From: Streptomyces cyaneofuscatus
GTDB taxonomy: Bacteria > Actinomycetota > Actinomycetes > Streptomycetales > Streptomycetaceae
DNA: 64,000 nucleotides
Assembly (NCBI RefSeq): GCF_000718135.1
Contig: NZ_JOEM01000027.1
Coordinates: forward strand, 13,621 to 77,620
Reading direction: 5' to 3'
Of the stretch, positions 44,345 through 53,259 are shown piece by piece (position 1 is the stretch's first letter; every line of letters starts with the position of its first letter). The notes beneath the pieces were generated by a model, which did not search any database, was not told where the DNA came from, and saw only the letters and a program-made list of their open reading frames with translations. Both the position numbers and the translations under genes were made by a program.

Positions 44345-44489
44345 GGCGCGTCCCCCAGTGGAGCGGGCGGCGGGGCTCGGTGTTCCCCGGTGTCGCGGCC
44401 AGGGTACCGGCTGACCGCCGCCGAACCGGGGCCAGGAGCCGGGGGAGCCCCGGCGGGGGCGCGGAGGCGGGGATGACAAACTGGACCGC

Positions 44490-45947
44490 ATGGCTTACGA
44501 CGATCTCCGCTCCCTGCTCCGGGCTCTTGAACGCGATGGTGATCTCAAGCGCGTCAAGGCCGAGGTCGACCCCTATCTGGAGGTCGGCGAGATCGTCGAC
44601 CGGGTGAACAAGGCGGGCGGCCCCGCCCTGCTCTTCGAGAACGTCAAGGGGTCCTCGATGCCCCTGGCCATGAACGTCTTCGGCACCGACCGGCGCCTGC
44701 TCAAGGCGCTCGGGCTGAAGTCGTACAGCGACATCAGCGACAAGATCGGCGGGCTGCTCAAGCCGGAGCTGCCGCAGGGCTTCGTCGGCGTCCGGGAGGC
44801 CTTCGGCAAGCTCGGCTCGATGGTCCACGTACCGCCGAAGAAGGTGAAGTCGGACGACGCGCCGGTCCAGGAAGTCGTGCTGAAGGGCGACGACGTCGAC
44901 CTGGAGCAGCTGCCCGCGCTCTTCACCTGGCCCGGCGACGGCGGCTCCTTCTTCAACCTGGGCCTCACCCACACCAAGCACCCCGAGACCGGCGTACGGA
45001 ACCTGGGGCTCTACCGCCTCCAGCGCCACGACAAGCGCACCATCGGGATGCACTGGCAGATCCACAAGGACTCCGCCAACCACTACCAGGTCGCCGCCCG
45101 GCGCGGTGAGCGGCTGCCGGTCGCCATCGCCTTCGGGGCCCCGCCCGCCGTGACGTACGCCTCCACCGCACCGCTGCCCGGGGACATCGACGAGTACCTC
45201 TTCGCCGGGTTCGTCCAGGGCAAGCGGATCGAGATGGTCGACTGCAAGACCGTGCCGCTCCAGGTCCCGGCCCAGGCCGAGGTCGTCATCGAGGGCTGGC
45301 TGGAGCCGGGCGAGATGCTGCCGGAGGGCCCGTTCGGGGACCACACCGGCTTCTACACCCCGCAGGAACCGTTCCCCGCACTGACCATCGACTGCGTGAC
45401 CATGCGGAAGCGGCCGCTGCTCCAGTCCATCGTGGTGGGCCGCCCGCCCACCGAGGACGGGCCGCTGGGCCGGGCAACGGAACGGTTCTTCCTGCCGTTG
45501 CTGAAGATCATCGTGCCGGACATCGTGGACTACCACCTGCCCGAGGCGGGCGGCTTCCACAACTGCGCGATCGTCTCGATCGACAAGAAGTACCCGAAGC
45601 ACGCGCAGAAGGTGATGAGCGCGATCTGGGGTGCGCACATGATGTCGCTGACCAAGCTGATCGTGGTCGTCGACTCCGACTGCGACGTCCACGATCTGCA
45701 CGAGGTCGCCTGGCGGGCGCTCGGCAACACCGACTACGCCCGGGACCTCACGGTCACCGAGGGCCCGGTCGACCACCTGGACCACGCCTCGTACCAGCAG
45801 TTCTGGGGTGGCAAGGCGGGCATCGACGCCACCCGGAAGCTGCCCACCGAGGGCTACACCCGGGACGGAGGCTGGCCGGAGATGGTCGAGTCCGACCCGG
45901 AGACGGCGGCGAAGGTCGACCGCCGCTGGAAGGAGTACGGACTGTGA
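44490..45947 (+). CDS. mqnL: menaquinone biosynthesis decarboxylase (UbiD family)
   Basis: Encodes 485 residues, a prenylated-FMN-dependent decarboxylase. UbiD hallmarks are [39 protein letters not shown], the [13 protein letters not shown] region, and [18 protein letters not shown] with the conserved Glu/Asp catalytic residues near residue 280. In Streptomyces this enzyme decarboxylates the prenylated naphthoate of the futalosine route. It is translationally coupled to mqnP (GTGA overlap) and its cofactor maker mqnM is close by. Confidence 0.93.
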   Translation: MAYDDLRSLLRALERDGDLKRVKAEVDPYLEVGEIVDRVNKAGGPALLFENVKGSSMPLAMNVFGTDRRLLKALGLKSYSDISDKIGGLLKPELPQGFVGVREAFGKLGSMVHVPPKKVKSDDAPVQEVVLKGDDVDLEQLPALFTWPGDGGSFFNLGLTHTKHPETGVRNLGLYRLQRHDKRTIGMHWQIHKDSANHYQVAARRGERLPVAIAFGAPPAVTYASTAPLPGDIDEYLFAGFVQGKRIEMVDCKTVPLQVPAQAEVVIEGWLEPGEMLPEGPFGDHTGFYTPQEPFPALTIDCVTMRKRPLLQSIVVGRPPTEDGPLGRATERFFLPLLKIIVPDIVDYHLPEAGGFHNCAIVSIDKKYPKHAQKVMSAIWGAHMMSLTKLIVVVDSDCDVHDLHEVAWRALGNTDYARDLTVTEGPVDHLDHASYQQFWGGKAGIDATRKLPTEGYTRDGGWPEMVESDPETAAKVDRRWKEYGL

Positions 45948-46864
45948 GCAGCGCGGCAGAGGCGGCGTCCGTCCAGGGCCCCGCGCCGTCGAGCGGCAAG
46001 GTGAAGGCGTTCCTGCGGCTCGTGATGATCGAGCACTCGGTCTTCGCGCTGCCCTTCGCGTACATCGCCGCGCTGACCGCGATGTTCCAGCTGGACGGCA
46101 CGATCCACTGGGGCGTCCTGCTGCTCGTCACGCTCGCGATGGTGGGGCTGCGGACGTTCGCCATGGCCGCCAACCGGATCATCGACCGGGAGATCGACGC
46201 CCGTAACCCGCGCACCGCGGGCCGTGAGCTGGTCACCGGCGCGGTGTCGGTGAGGTCGGCGTGGACCGGGGCGCTCGTCGCGCTCGCCGTCTTCCTGGGC
46301 GCCGCCGCCCTGCTCAACCCGCTCTGCCTGATGCTGGCGCCGCTGGCCGTCGTGCCGATGGTGGTCTACCCGTACGGCAAGCGGTTCACGAACTTCCCGC
46401 ACGCCATCCTGGGGCTCGCACAGGCCATCGGCCCGATCGGCGCGTGGCTCGCGGTGACCGGCAGCTGGTCGTGGGACGCGGTGATCCTGGGGCTGGCCGT
46501 CGGCATCTGGATCGGCGGCTTCGACCTGATCTTCGCCTGCCAGGACGTCCAGGCCGACCGGGCCCACGGGGTGCTCTCCTTCCCGGCGCGTTTCGGTATC
46601 CCGGCGGCGCTCTGGGGCGCGCGGGTCTGTCATGCGGTGACGACGGGGCTGCTGGTCTGGTTCGGCCTGGCGACGGACGCCGAGGTCTTCTACTGGATCG
46701 GCATGGTGATCGTCGCGGTGGCGTTCGTCTACGAGCACCGCGTGGTGCGGCCGCACGACCTGTCCCGGCTGAACCGCGCCTTCTTCTCGGTCAACGGCTT
46801 CATCGGCATGGCGCTCTTCGCCTGCGCGCTGCTGGACCTGCTGGTGCGCGGCCTGACTCCGTGA
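45944..46864 (+). CDS. mqnP: menaquinone biosynthesis prenyltransferase (UbiA family)
   Basis: Integral membrane prenyltransferase of 306 residues attaching the isoprenoid chain to the dihydroxynaphthoate precursor. The two Mg-pyrophosphate motifs are AMAANRIIDREIDARNPRT near residue 70 and DLIFACQDVQADRAHGV near 195. About eight membrane helices. GTG 45944 overlaps the mqnL stop. A rhomboid gene on the other strand follows, separating it from mqnM. Confidence 0.94.
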   Translation: MSSAAEAASVQGPAPSSGKVKAFLRLVMIEHSVFALPFAYIAALTAMFQLDGTIHWGVLLLVTLAMVGLRTFAMAANRIIDREIDARNPRTAGRELVTGAVSVRSAWTGALVALAVFLGAAALLNPLCLMLAPLAVVPMVVYPYGKRFTNFPHAILGLAQAIGPIGAWLAVTGSWSWDAVILGLAVGIWIGGFDLIFACQDVQADRAHGVLSFPARFGIPAALWGARVCHAVTTGLLVWFGLATDAEVFYWIGMVIVAVAFVYEHRVVRPHDLSRLNRAFFSVNGFIGMALFACALLDLLVRGLTP

Positions 46865-46880
46865 CCCGGTAGCCGGTGGC

Positions 46881-47513
46881 TCAGACCGTGACCAGGTTGT
46901 CCGGGCCCCGGCGCGCGGGCGGCCGGCGGAAGAAGAAGGCCGCCGCCACGCCGCCTATGAGCCCGAAGAGGTGGCCCTGCCAGCTGACGCCCGAGTCGGT
47001 GGGCAGGACGCCCCAGAGCAGCGAGCCGTAGACCACGGCGACGCCGATGCCTATGAGGACGTCCCAGGGCCGGCGGTCCACGAAGCCGCGGACCAGCAGA
47101 TAGCCCAGCAGCCCGAAGACCACGCCGGAGGCGCCGAGCGTCACCGTGAACGCGGGAGCGGTCAGCCAGACGCCTATGCCGCTGATCAGGATGATCGTCA
47201 CGACGACGGCGGCGAATCTGCGCAGCCCGCCGAGGGCGGCGATGAAGCCGAGGACCAGCAGCGGGACGCTGTTGGACGCGACGTGCTCCCAGCCGCTGTG
47301 CAGGAACGCGGCGGGTATGACGTCACGCAGCTCGGCCAGCTCGCGCGGGCTGATGCCGTAGGTGTCGAGTGCGTGTCCGGTCGCGACGTCGATCCCTTCG
47401 AGGATCCACAGCAGCGCGACCCAGCCCACCATGAGGATCCCCGCCGTGAGCGCCCGCGCGCTGCCGGTCGTGGTGGAGCCGCTGTTCCGGTCGGTGGTCC
47501 AGTAATCGCCCAT
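46881..47513 (-). CDS. rhomboid family intramembrane serine protease
   Basis: Encodes 210 residues with about six membrane helices. The catalytic dyad is present: Ser in LGASGVVFGLLGYL and His in WQGHLFGLIGGVAAAF. HSGWEHVASNSVPLLVLG carries the conserved His/Asn. ATG 47513 is preferred (GGGGCAG upstream); the frame extends 30 bases further. It cleaves membrane-protein substrates within the bilayer; target unknown. It sits antisense inside the menaquinone cluster. Confidence 0.93.
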   Translation of the reverse strand: MGDYWTTDRNSGSTTTGSARALTAGILMVGWVALLWILEGIDVATGHALDTYGISPRELAELRDVIPAAFLHSGWEHVASNSVPLLVLGFIAALGGLRRFAAVVVTIILISGIGVWLTAPAFTVTLGASGVVFGLLGYLLVRGFVDRRPWDVLIGIGVAVVYGSLLWGVLPTDSGVSWQGHLFGLIGGVAAAFFFRRPPARRGPDNLVTV

Positions 47514-47615
47514 GGTCTGCCCCTGCCCCCGGGTTGCCGTCATCTGTGGAACGTCCCGGGCCGCCGCCCGGTTCCGGGTGCGGGGTGCCAGGGGGCGCCG
47601 GATAGGCTCGCAGGT

Positions 47616-48317
47616 GTGGAATCCGGGACTTCAGTGACTCATCAGCAGCGGCGGCCTTGGATTGTCGGGGTATCCGGTGCTTCGGGTACCCCCTTCGCGG
47701 CCGCCGTCCTGCGCGGGCTGCTCGCGGGCGGCGAGAGCGTGGACCTGGTGGTGAGCCGGGCCTCGCGGCTCACCCTGCTGGACGAGACCGGCATCGCGTT
47801 CCGGGACGCGCACTGGCGCGAGGACCTGCGCTGTTGGCTGGAACGCGGCGCCGGCGGGAAGCCGGACACCTTCGCGGTGGGCGACGCGGAGCTGGAACGC
47901 GTACGCCACTGGCCGGCCGGTGATCTGGCCGCCGGGCCGTCCTCCGGGTCGTACCCGGCGAAGGGGATGCTCATCGTGCCGGCCTCGACGGCCTGTGTGG
48001 CCGGAGTGGCGCTCGGTCTGTCGAAGGATCTGCTCCAGCGGGCCGCGAGCGTGACGCTCAAGGAGCGCCGTCCGCTCGTCGTCGCGGTGCGCGAGACCCC
48101 GCTGAGCGGCCAGACGCTGAAGCAGATGGTGGCCCTGGACGAGGCGGGCGCGGTCGTGCTGCCCGCCTCTCCGGCGTTCTACGCGGGCGCGACGCACATC
48201 CAGGACCTGGTGGACTTCGTCGCGGGGCGGGTGCTGGACGCGGCCGGGGTGGAACACCGGCTGTACCGCCGCTGGGAGGGAGAGCTCGGTGGCGGCTCCC
48301 GCAGCCCGGCTGAGTGA
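47616..48317 (+). CDS. mqnM: flavin prenyltransferase (UbiX family)
   Basis: Encodes 233 residues. Transfers a dimethylallyl group to FMN to make the prenyl-FMN cofactor needed by mqnL. It has the GVSGASGTPFAAAVLRGL phosphate-binding N-terminus, the active-site region IVPASTACVAGVALGLSKDLL and RRPLVVAVRETPLSGQTLKQM. An insert of about 30 residues (CWLERGAGGKPDTFAVGDAEL) follows the second helix. Start GTG 47616 is tentative; GTG 47634 is also in frame. Confidence 0.92.
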   Translation: MESGTSVTHQQRRPWIVGVSGASGTPFAAAVLRGLLAGGESVDLVVSRASRLTLLDETGIAFRDAHWREDLRCWLERGAGGKPDTFAVGDAELERVRHWPAGDLAAGPSSGSYPAKGMLIVPASTACVAGVALGLSKDLLQRAASVTLKERRPLVVAVRETPLSGQTLKQMVALDEAGAVVLPASPAFYAGATHIQDLVDFVAGRVLDAAGVEHRLYRRWEGELGGGSRSPAE

Positions 48318-48366
48318 GGGGTCGGCCCGGAGGACCGAGCGGACCGAGCGGACCGAAAGGTCCGGG

Positions 48367-48501
48367 TCAGCGCTTCTTGGTGGTGCGCGGGGCGCGGGTC
48401 TTGTCCACGCGGTGCGCGGCGGCGGACTGGTGGGCACGCGAGCGGTCGGCCAGGTCCTGCAGCTCGCGCATCCGGGCGTAGGCCATCTCGATCGTGTACA
48501 C
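48367..48501 (-). CDS. small basic protein of unknown function
   Basis: About 44 residues from GTG 48501: MYTIEMAYARMRELQDLADR, then a Ser/Ala/His/Lys/Arg-rich tail ending TTKKR. The first half forms one amphipathic helix and the tail could bind nucleic acid. AGGAG lies 12 bases upstream. I believe it is a conserved Streptomyces small protein of the menaquinone cluster, but that is from memory. Divergent from the Lrp/AsnC gene across an A/T-rich region. Confidence 0.55.
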   Translation of the reverse strand: MYTIEMAYARMRELQDLADRSRAHQSAAAHRVDKTRAPRTTKKR

Positions 48502-48634
48502 GGTGAAGTTCACTCCTGAAGATTCGAAAGCATTTCTTGGATGTTCTAGAAGATTTGCAGGGTCTGAGCCCTGCATGCCTTAGATTCTACACGTAGACTC
48601 GCGGTACTGCTGAACAATGGAAGGTTTCAGTCAT
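48502..48634. promoter_or_regulatory. A/T-rich divergent regulatory region upstream of the Lrp/AsnC gene
   Basis: Clearly lower in G+C than the rest. It contains TTCGAA (48524), TTCTAGAA (48544) and the inverted repeat GCAGGG-TCTGA-GCCCTGC (about 48557-48574). Lrp/AsnC regulators bind A/T-rich dyads near their own gene, so autoregulation and control of the small gene are plausible. Confidence 0.5.
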
Positions 48635-49090
48635 ATGGACGCGGTGGACAGGCAGCTCATCCAGGCCCTCAGAGAGAACGGCAGGGCCTCGTACGCCGAG
48701 CTGGGCAGGCTCGTGGGGCTCTCCGGGCCCAGCGTCACCGACCGCATCAACCGGCTGGAAACCGCCGGTGTCATCACCGGCTACCGCGCCACCGTCGACT
48801 CGGCCTCGCTCGGCCTCGGCGTCACCGCGCTGATCGGGATCTCGCTCTCGGACGCCGCCGACCACGAGGACGTGGCGCGCCGGCTGAAGGACCTCGCGGA
48901 GATCGAGGACTGCTGGTTCATCGCGGGCGACGACTCGTACATGCTCAAGGTCCGGGTCGGTGACGTGGACGGCCTGGAGAAGACGATCCGGCGCCTGAGC
49001 GGCACGAAGGGCGTCTCGCGGACCCGTACGACGATCGTGCTCTCCACCAAGTGGGAGAACCGGGTCGGGGAACTTCCCGAGGAGTCGTAG
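48635..49090 (+). CDS. Lrp/AsnC family transcriptional regulator
   Basis: Encodes 151 residues. The N-terminal winged HTH (DAVDRQLIQALRENGRASYAELGRLVGLSGPSVTDRINRLE) is followed by the RAM ligand domain (about 70-145) with IEDCWFIAGDDSYMLKVRVGD and TRTTIVLSTKWENR. ATG 48635 has GGAAGG 10 bases upstream; ATG 48617 lacks one. It probably responds to an amino acid. Position just before mqnE suggests it controls the menaquinone genes or the divergent small gene. Confidence 0.94.
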   Translation: MDAVDRQLIQALRENGRASYAELGRLVGLSGPSVTDRINRLETAGVITGYRATVDSASLGLGVTALIGISLSDAADHEDVARRLKDLAEIEDCWFIAGDDSYMLKVRVGDVDGLEKTIRRLSGTKGVSRTRTTIVLSTKWENRVGELPEES

Positions 49091-49139
49091 GCGTACGGTT
49101 GGTGCGGTCTGTTGTACGGAGGAAATGGGAGGCGGCCAG

Positions 49140-50303
49140 GTGGACGCGGGACTCAAGCGCGAGCTGGAGCAGAAGGTCCGGGCCGGCGAGCGGCTGACCC
49201 GCGAGGACGGGATCGCGCTCTACGCGTCCGACGACCTGGCGTGGCTCGGCGGGCTGGCGCACGAGGTGCGCACCCGTAAGAACGGTGACGTCGTGCACTT
49301 CAATGTCAACCGCCACCTCAACATGACCAACGTGTGCACCGCCTCGTGCGCGTACTGCTCGTTCCAGCGCAAGCCGGGCGAGAAGGACGCGTACACGATG
49401 CGGATCGAGGAGGCCGTCAGCCTGGCCAAGGCGATGGAGGGCGAGAACCTCACCGAGCTGCACATCGTCAACGGGCTGCACCCCAACCTCCCGTGGCGCT
49501 ACTACCCGCGCTCGCTCAGCGCGCTGAAGGAAGCCCTGCCGAACGTGGCGCTCAAGGCGTTCACGGCGACGGAGATCCACCACTTCGAGACGATCTCCGG
49601 CCTCAGCGCCTCCGAGATCCTCGACGAGCTGATCGAGGCCGGTCTGGAGTCGCTGACCGGCGGCGGCGCGGAGATCTTCGACTGGGAGGTCCGTCAGCAC
49701 ATCGTCGACCACCGCACCCACTGGGAGGACTGGTCGCGCATCCACCGTCTCGCGCACGAGAAGGGGCTCAAGACCCCGGCGACGATGCTGTACGGGCACA
49801 TCGAGGAGCCCCGCCACCGCGTCGACCACGTGCTGCGGCTGCGGGAGATGCAGGACGAGACCGGCGGCTTCCAGGTCTTCATCCCGCTGCGCTACCAGCA
49901 CGACTTCGTGGACATGAAGGACGGCAAGGTCCGCAACAAGCTCCAGGCGCGCACGACGATGGCGACCGGCGCCGAGGCGCTGAAGACCTTCGCCGTCTCC
50001 CGGCTGCTGTTCGACAACGTGCCGCACGTCAAGGTCTTCTGGGTGATGCACGGCGTGCAGACCGCGCAGCTCGCGCTCCAGCACGGCGCGGACGACATGG
50101 ACGGCTCGGTGGTCGAGTACAAGATCACGCACGACGCCGACGACTTCGGTACGCCGAACAAGCTCGGCCGTGAGGACCTGCTGGACCTGATCCGCGACGC
50201 CGGTTTCCGGCCGGTCGAGCGGAACACGCGGTACGAGATCCTGCGCGAGTACCCGGGCCCGGAGGCGGACCGGCGCGAGTCGCCGCAGCCGATGCGGGTC
50301 TGA
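49140..50303 (+). CDS. mqnE: aminofutalosine synthase
   Basis: Radical SAM enzyme of 387 residues, joining S-adenosylmethionine with an enolpyruvyl-benzoate to make aminofutalosine early in the futalosine pathway. The cluster motif is NVCTASCAYCSFQRKPGEKDAY (CxxxCxxC, about residues 65-80). FKAFTA-type helices and ESLTGGGAEIFDWEVR follow. GTG 49140 is preferred (GGGAGG 8 bases before); ATG 49125 is also in frame behind GGAGG. A terminator follows. Confidence 0.95.
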   Translation: MDAGLKRELEQKVRAGERLTREDGIALYASDDLAWLGGLAHEVRTRKNGDVVHFNVNRHLNMTNVCTASCAYCSFQRKPGEKDAYTMRIEEAVSLAKAMEGENLTELHIVNGLHPNLPWRYYPRSLSALKEALPNVALKAFTATEIHHFETISGLSASEILDELIEAGLESLTGGGAEIFDWEVRQHIVDHRTHWEDWSRIHRLAHEKGLKTPATMLYGHIEEPRHRVDHVLRLREMQDETGGFQVFIPLRYQHDFVDMKDGKVRNKLQARTTMATGAEALKTFAVSRLLFDNVPHVKVFWVMHGVQTAQLALQHGADDMDGSVVEYKITHDADDFGTPNKLGREDLLDLIRDAGFRPVERNTRYEILREYPGPEADRRESPQPMRV

Positions 50304-50323
50304 CACGCCTCCTGATGTACGAG

Positions 50324-50352
50324 AGCCCCGGCCGCCGTCCCCGGCCGGGGCT
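50324..50352 (+). terminator. intrinsic terminator after mqnE
   Basis: 10-bp arms (AGCCCCGGCC at 50324, GGCCGGGGCT at 50343) followed by TTTCTC, about 20 bases after the mqnE stop. Confidence 0.85.
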
Positions 50353-50408
50353 TTCTCGCGTTCCGGACAGGGTTGAGCCGATGGTTGGGTAATGGTTAGT
50401 CTGGCTCT

Positions 50409-50945
50409 ATGCCGCTTACCTTCGAGCTGGATCCCGCGTTCTCGCCCGCGCTGCGCGACGGCATCACCGCCCTGTGGGCCGACGTCAGCAACGCGGGCGG
50501 CGCCGTGGGCTTCGTCCCGCCGGTCACGGCGGAGGAGATCCGGCCCGAGCTGCTCAAGCACCTCGTCGCCATCGAGGAGGGCCGCACCCGGCTGCTGGTG
50601 GGCCGCGACGAGGACGGGGCCGTCGCCGCCACCGCCTTCCTCACGCTCAACACCCACCGGCTGATGACGCACTGGCTCTGGCTCTACACCGTCATGGTCC
50701 ACCCCCGCCACCAGGGCAAGGGGTACGGCCGCGACCTCATGGCCGCCACCGCCGGCGCGGCCCGCTCCATCGAGGGCATCGAGGCGATCCGCCTCACCTG
50801 CCGCGGCGGCACCGGCGCCGACCGCTTCTACGCCGCCTGCGGCTACAAGGAGGTCGGCCGCGTCCCGGGCGGCATCCGGGTCGCCCCGGGCGACGACCGC
50901 GACGACATCGTCATGCTGCTCCCGCTGGGTCCGGCGGCCGTCTGA
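50409..50945 (+). CDS. GNAT family N-acetyltransferase
   Basis: Encodes 178 residues. The acetyl-CoA pyrophosphate loop is VMVHPRHQGKGYGRDLM near residue 100 (Q-x-x-G-x-G). C-terminal strands (AIRLTCRGGTGADRFYAACGYKEVGRVPGG) complete the fold. ATG 50409. Substrate cannot be inferred. Single gene between two terminated units. Confidence 0.92.
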   Translation: MPLTFELDPAFSPALRDGITALWADVSNAGGAVGFVPPVTAEEIRPELLKHLVAIEEGRTRLLVGRDEDGAVAATAFLTLNTHRLMTHWLWLYTVMVHPRHQGKGYGRDLMAATAGAARSIEGIEAIRLTCRGGTGADRFYAACGYKEVGRVPGGIRVAPGDDRDDIVMLLPLGPAAV

Positions 50946-51089
50946 GCGGGTGGGGGCCGGTGGGGCCGGTGGGGCCCGTGGGGGCCTGCTCCGGGAACCC
51001 CCTGAATCCTGAGAATTCGGGCCATGCTTCACTGGACGGGCAGGAGTGTGTCGAGAGTTCCGACCGTTGATGGGAAGAGAGGGCCTGCC

Positions 51090-51383
51090 GTGTCCGCTGC
51101 CAAGCCGAGCGCGATGATCCGGTACACGGCGTTGCGCCTGTTGATCTTCGTGGGCTGCTTCTTCATCGCCGGTGTCGCCGTCCACTTCGGGCTGGTGCCC
51201 TCCGGTCTCGGCGGCTCCAACGTCGTCTGGGTCATGCTGCTCGGCCTCGTCCTCTCCGCCCCGCTCAGCTTCGTGCTGCTGCGCAAGCAGCGCGACGAGA
51301 TGTCCGAGCAGATCGTCACCAAGGTCGACCGGACGAAGGCCCGCCTCGACGCCAACCGCACGCGCGAGGACGTCGTTCAGTAA
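51090..51383 (+). CDS. DUF4229 membrane protein
   Basis: Encodes 97 residues. Two membrane helices (YTALRLLIFVGCFFIAGVAVHFGL and VVWVMLLGLVLSAPLSFVLL) are followed by a charged cytoplasmic helix (RKQRDEMSEQIVTKVDRTKARLDANRTRE), the DUF4229 pattern. GTG 51090 has GAGAGGG 6 bases upstream; the frame is open to 51024. Function unknown. It is the neighbour of menaquinone genes in this genome. Confidence 0.88.
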   Translation: MSAAKPSAMIRYTALRLLIFVGCFFIAGVAVHFGLVPSGLGGSNVVWVMLLGLVLSAPLSFVLLRKQRDEMSEQIVTKVDRTKARLDANRTREDVVQ

Positions 51384-51397
51384 GCTTCCTCACACGC

Positions 51398-51417
51398 CGC
51401 GCCCGCCATCGGGCGCG
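51398..51417 (+). terminator. short hairpin terminator
   Basis: 8-bp arms CGCGCCCG / CGGGCGCG with a 4-base loop, 15 bases after the DUF4229 stop. Confidence 0.6.
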
Positions 51418-51555
51418 CCCCGTGAACCGTCCCGCAGAGCCCCAGGCCGGAGCAGCCGCTCCCGTACTGGGGCTCTTGCCGTTTCCGGGCCACCATGAGG
51501 CGTTTTGTCCCGCCTGCTGCCTGTCTCGCCCATGTCTCATGGTCAAAGAAAGGCT

Positions 51556-51585
51556 TTGAGGTTCCCAAAGTTCAAGTGTTAACGT
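51556..51585 (+). promoter_or_regulatory. putative leaderless promoter of the Cys-rich leader
   Basis: TTGAGG (51556-51561), an 18-base spacer, then TAACGT (51580-51585). Transcription starting 7 bases later would begin exactly at ATG 51593, giving a leaderless message. The dyad CAAAG-AAAGG-CTTTG (51544-51558) overlaps the -35 side and could be an operator. Confidence 0.5.
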
Positions 51586-51592
51586 GTTCGAC

Positions 51593-51700
51593 ATGAAGAC
51601 AGCAGTGCGCCTCCGTCATGCCGCGAGCATCCCGCTCGTGGCGCGCCTGCATGTCGATCTCTGCCGCTGTATGTCCGCGGTCTGTTGCCGCGAAGTCTGA
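51593..51700 (+). CDS. cysteine-rich leader peptide (35 aa)
   Basis: MKTAVRLRHAASIPLVARLH is followed by VDLCRCMSAVCCREV and a TGA. It matches the short actinomycete putative leader peptides with an R-x-H-x-D-L-x-R...SA-x-C-x-R core. Four of the last 12 residues are Cys. There is no ribosome site but a promoter is placed for leaderless initiation. A strong hairpin starts 14 bases after the stop. This is the layout of a cysteine-responsive translational attenuator for the transporter gene downstream. Confidence 0.75.
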   Translation: MKTAVRLRHAASIPLVARLHVDLCRCMSAVCCREV

Positions 51701-51714
51701 TACGGCATCATGCA

Positions 51715-51742
51715 GCGGCGCCGCCCTCGGCGCGGGCGCCGC
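51715..51742 (+). promoter_or_regulatory. attenuator-like hairpin between leader and transporter
   Basis: GCGGCGCC (51715-51722) pairs with GGCGCCGC (51735-51742) across a 12-base loop, just after the Cys-rich leader ORF. It could act as a terminator or ribosome-site sequestering stem whose formation depends on ribosome stalling at the Cys codons. Confidence 0.5.
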
Positions 51743-51818
51743 GACCCCGTCCCCGTTCCACCGCTCGACCGTACGTCTGTCCTCGTACGTCCCGATGCGT
51801 CCCCACTGGAGTGTGTCC

Positions 51819-53207
51819 GTGTCCGCGAATTCCGCGTCCGCCGCCCCCGAGGCCGAGCAGCCGTCCACCGGCTCCGGCCCCGGTGCGCGTATACCCAAGG
51901 TCCCCTTCTGGGCCCAGATCGTCGCCGGTCTGGTCCTCGGTGTCCTGCTCGGCTGGCTGGCCCGCAGCCAGGACGTCTCCTGGCTCGTCACCACGCTCGA
52001 CAAGGTCGGCTCGATCTTCGTCCAGCTGTTGAAGCTGGCCGTGGCCCCGCTGGTCTTCTTCGCGATCCTGGTGTCGATCACCAACCTGCGCAAGGTCAAC
52101 AACGCGGCCCGGCTGGCGACCCGCACCCTGCTCTGGTTCATGATCACGTCGCTGATCGCGGTCGCCATCGGCCTCATCATCGGCCTGGTGACCAACCCCG
52201 GCTCCGGCACCGGCCTGACGCCGAAGGACGGTGAGCTCCCCGAGCGCACCGGCAGCTGGATCGACTTCCTCACCGGCATCATCCCGACCGACGTGATCAC
52301 GCCGTTCACCGAGCTGAACGTGCTCCAGATCGTCTTCATGGCGGCCGTCGCCGGTATCGCGGCCCTCAAGCTCGGCGACAAGGCCCAGCCGATCCTCACG
52401 CTCAGCCAGTCGATCCTGGAGCTGCTGCAGAAGGCCCTGTGGTGGGTCATCCGCCTGGCCCCGCTCGGCACCGTCGGCCTCATCGGCTACGCCATCGCCA
52501 CCTACGGCTGGGACCTGATCGGCAAGTACGCGACGTTCACCGCCGACGTCTACATCGGCTGCCTCCTGGTGATGTTCGGCGTCTACCCGCTGCTCCTGGC
52601 CACCGTCGCCAAGGTCAGCCCGCTCCAGTTCTTCAAGGGCGCCTGGCCCGCGATCCAGCTCGCCTTCGTCTCCCGCTCCTCGGTCGGCACCATGCCGGTC
52701 ACCCAGCGGGTCACCGAGCGCCTCGGCGTTCCGAAGGAGTACGCCTCCTTCGCCGTCCCGTTCGGGGCGACGACGAAGATGGACGGCTGCGCCGCGATCT
52801 ACCCGGCGCTGGCGGCGATCTTCGTCGCGCAGATCTTCGACGTGCAGCTGGGCATCGGTGACTACGTGCTCATCGCGTTCGTCTCGGTGATCGGCTCCGC
52901 CGCCACCGCCGGTCTCACCGGTGCGACGGTCATGCTGACGCTGACCCTCTCCACGCTGGGCCTCCCGCTGGAGGGCGTCGGCCTGCTGATGGCCATCGAC
53001 CCGATCCTGGACATGATCCGCACCGCCGCCAACGTCACCGGCCAGGCGCTGGTCCCGGTCCTGGTCTCGGCCCGCGAGAAGATCCTCGACCACGACAAGT
53101 ACAACTCGGCCTCGGCCTCCCCGATCGACGCTTTCGACGACGCCGACCGGGACGAGGACCGCGACCGCGCGTCGGCACCGAAGGACGCGGTTCCGGTCAC
53201 GGCCTAG
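51819..53207 (+). CDS. dicarboxylate/amino acid:cation symporter (DAACS family)
   Basis: Encodes 462 residues with the glutamate-transporter fold: about eight helices plus two re-entrant loops. Signatures are the serine-rich loop SRSSVGTMPVTQRVTERLGVP near residue 290, the NMDGT-like stretch TTKMDGCAAIYPALAAIFVAQ, and GLPLEGVGLLMAIDPILDMIRTAANVTG at the C-terminus. GTG 51819 has GGAG 7 bases upstream; the open frame upstream to 51618 covers the leader region and is rejected. The family includes glutamate, dicarboxylate and cystine importers. The Cys-rich leader peptide points to cystine or cysteine as the substrate, by inference. Confidence 0.92.
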   Translation: MSANSASAAPEAEQPSTGSGPGARIPKVPFWAQIVAGLVLGVLLGWLARSQDVSWLVTTLDKVGSIFVQLLKLAVAPLVFFAILVSITNLRKVNNAARLATRTLLWFMITSLIAVAIGLIIGLVTNPGSGTGLTPKDGELPERTGSWIDFLTGIIPTDVITPFTELNVLQIVFMAAVAGIAALKLGDKAQPILTLSQSILELLQKALWWVIRLAPLGTVGLIGYAIATYGWDLIGKYATFTADVYIGCLLVMFGVYPLLLATVAKVSPLQFFKGAWPAIQLAFVSRSSVGTMPVTQRVTERLGVPKEYASFAVPFGATTKMDGCAAIYPALAAIFVAQIFDVQLGIGDYVLIAFVSVIGSAATAGLTGATVMLTLTLSTLGLPLEGVGLLMAIDPILDMIRTAANVTGQALVPVLVSAREKILDHDKYNSASASPIDAFDDADRDEDRDRASAPKDAVPVTA

Positions 53208-53259
53208 CCCTGTCCGCCGGACACGCCCTGACAGCACCCGGCCCCGCCCGTACGGCCCT

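Noticed and set aside
51618..51818. N-terminal extension of the symporter to ATG 51618
   Set aside because: It covers the Cys-rich leader ORF and hairpin in another frame; GTG 51819 has a proper ribosome site and gives the usual family length.
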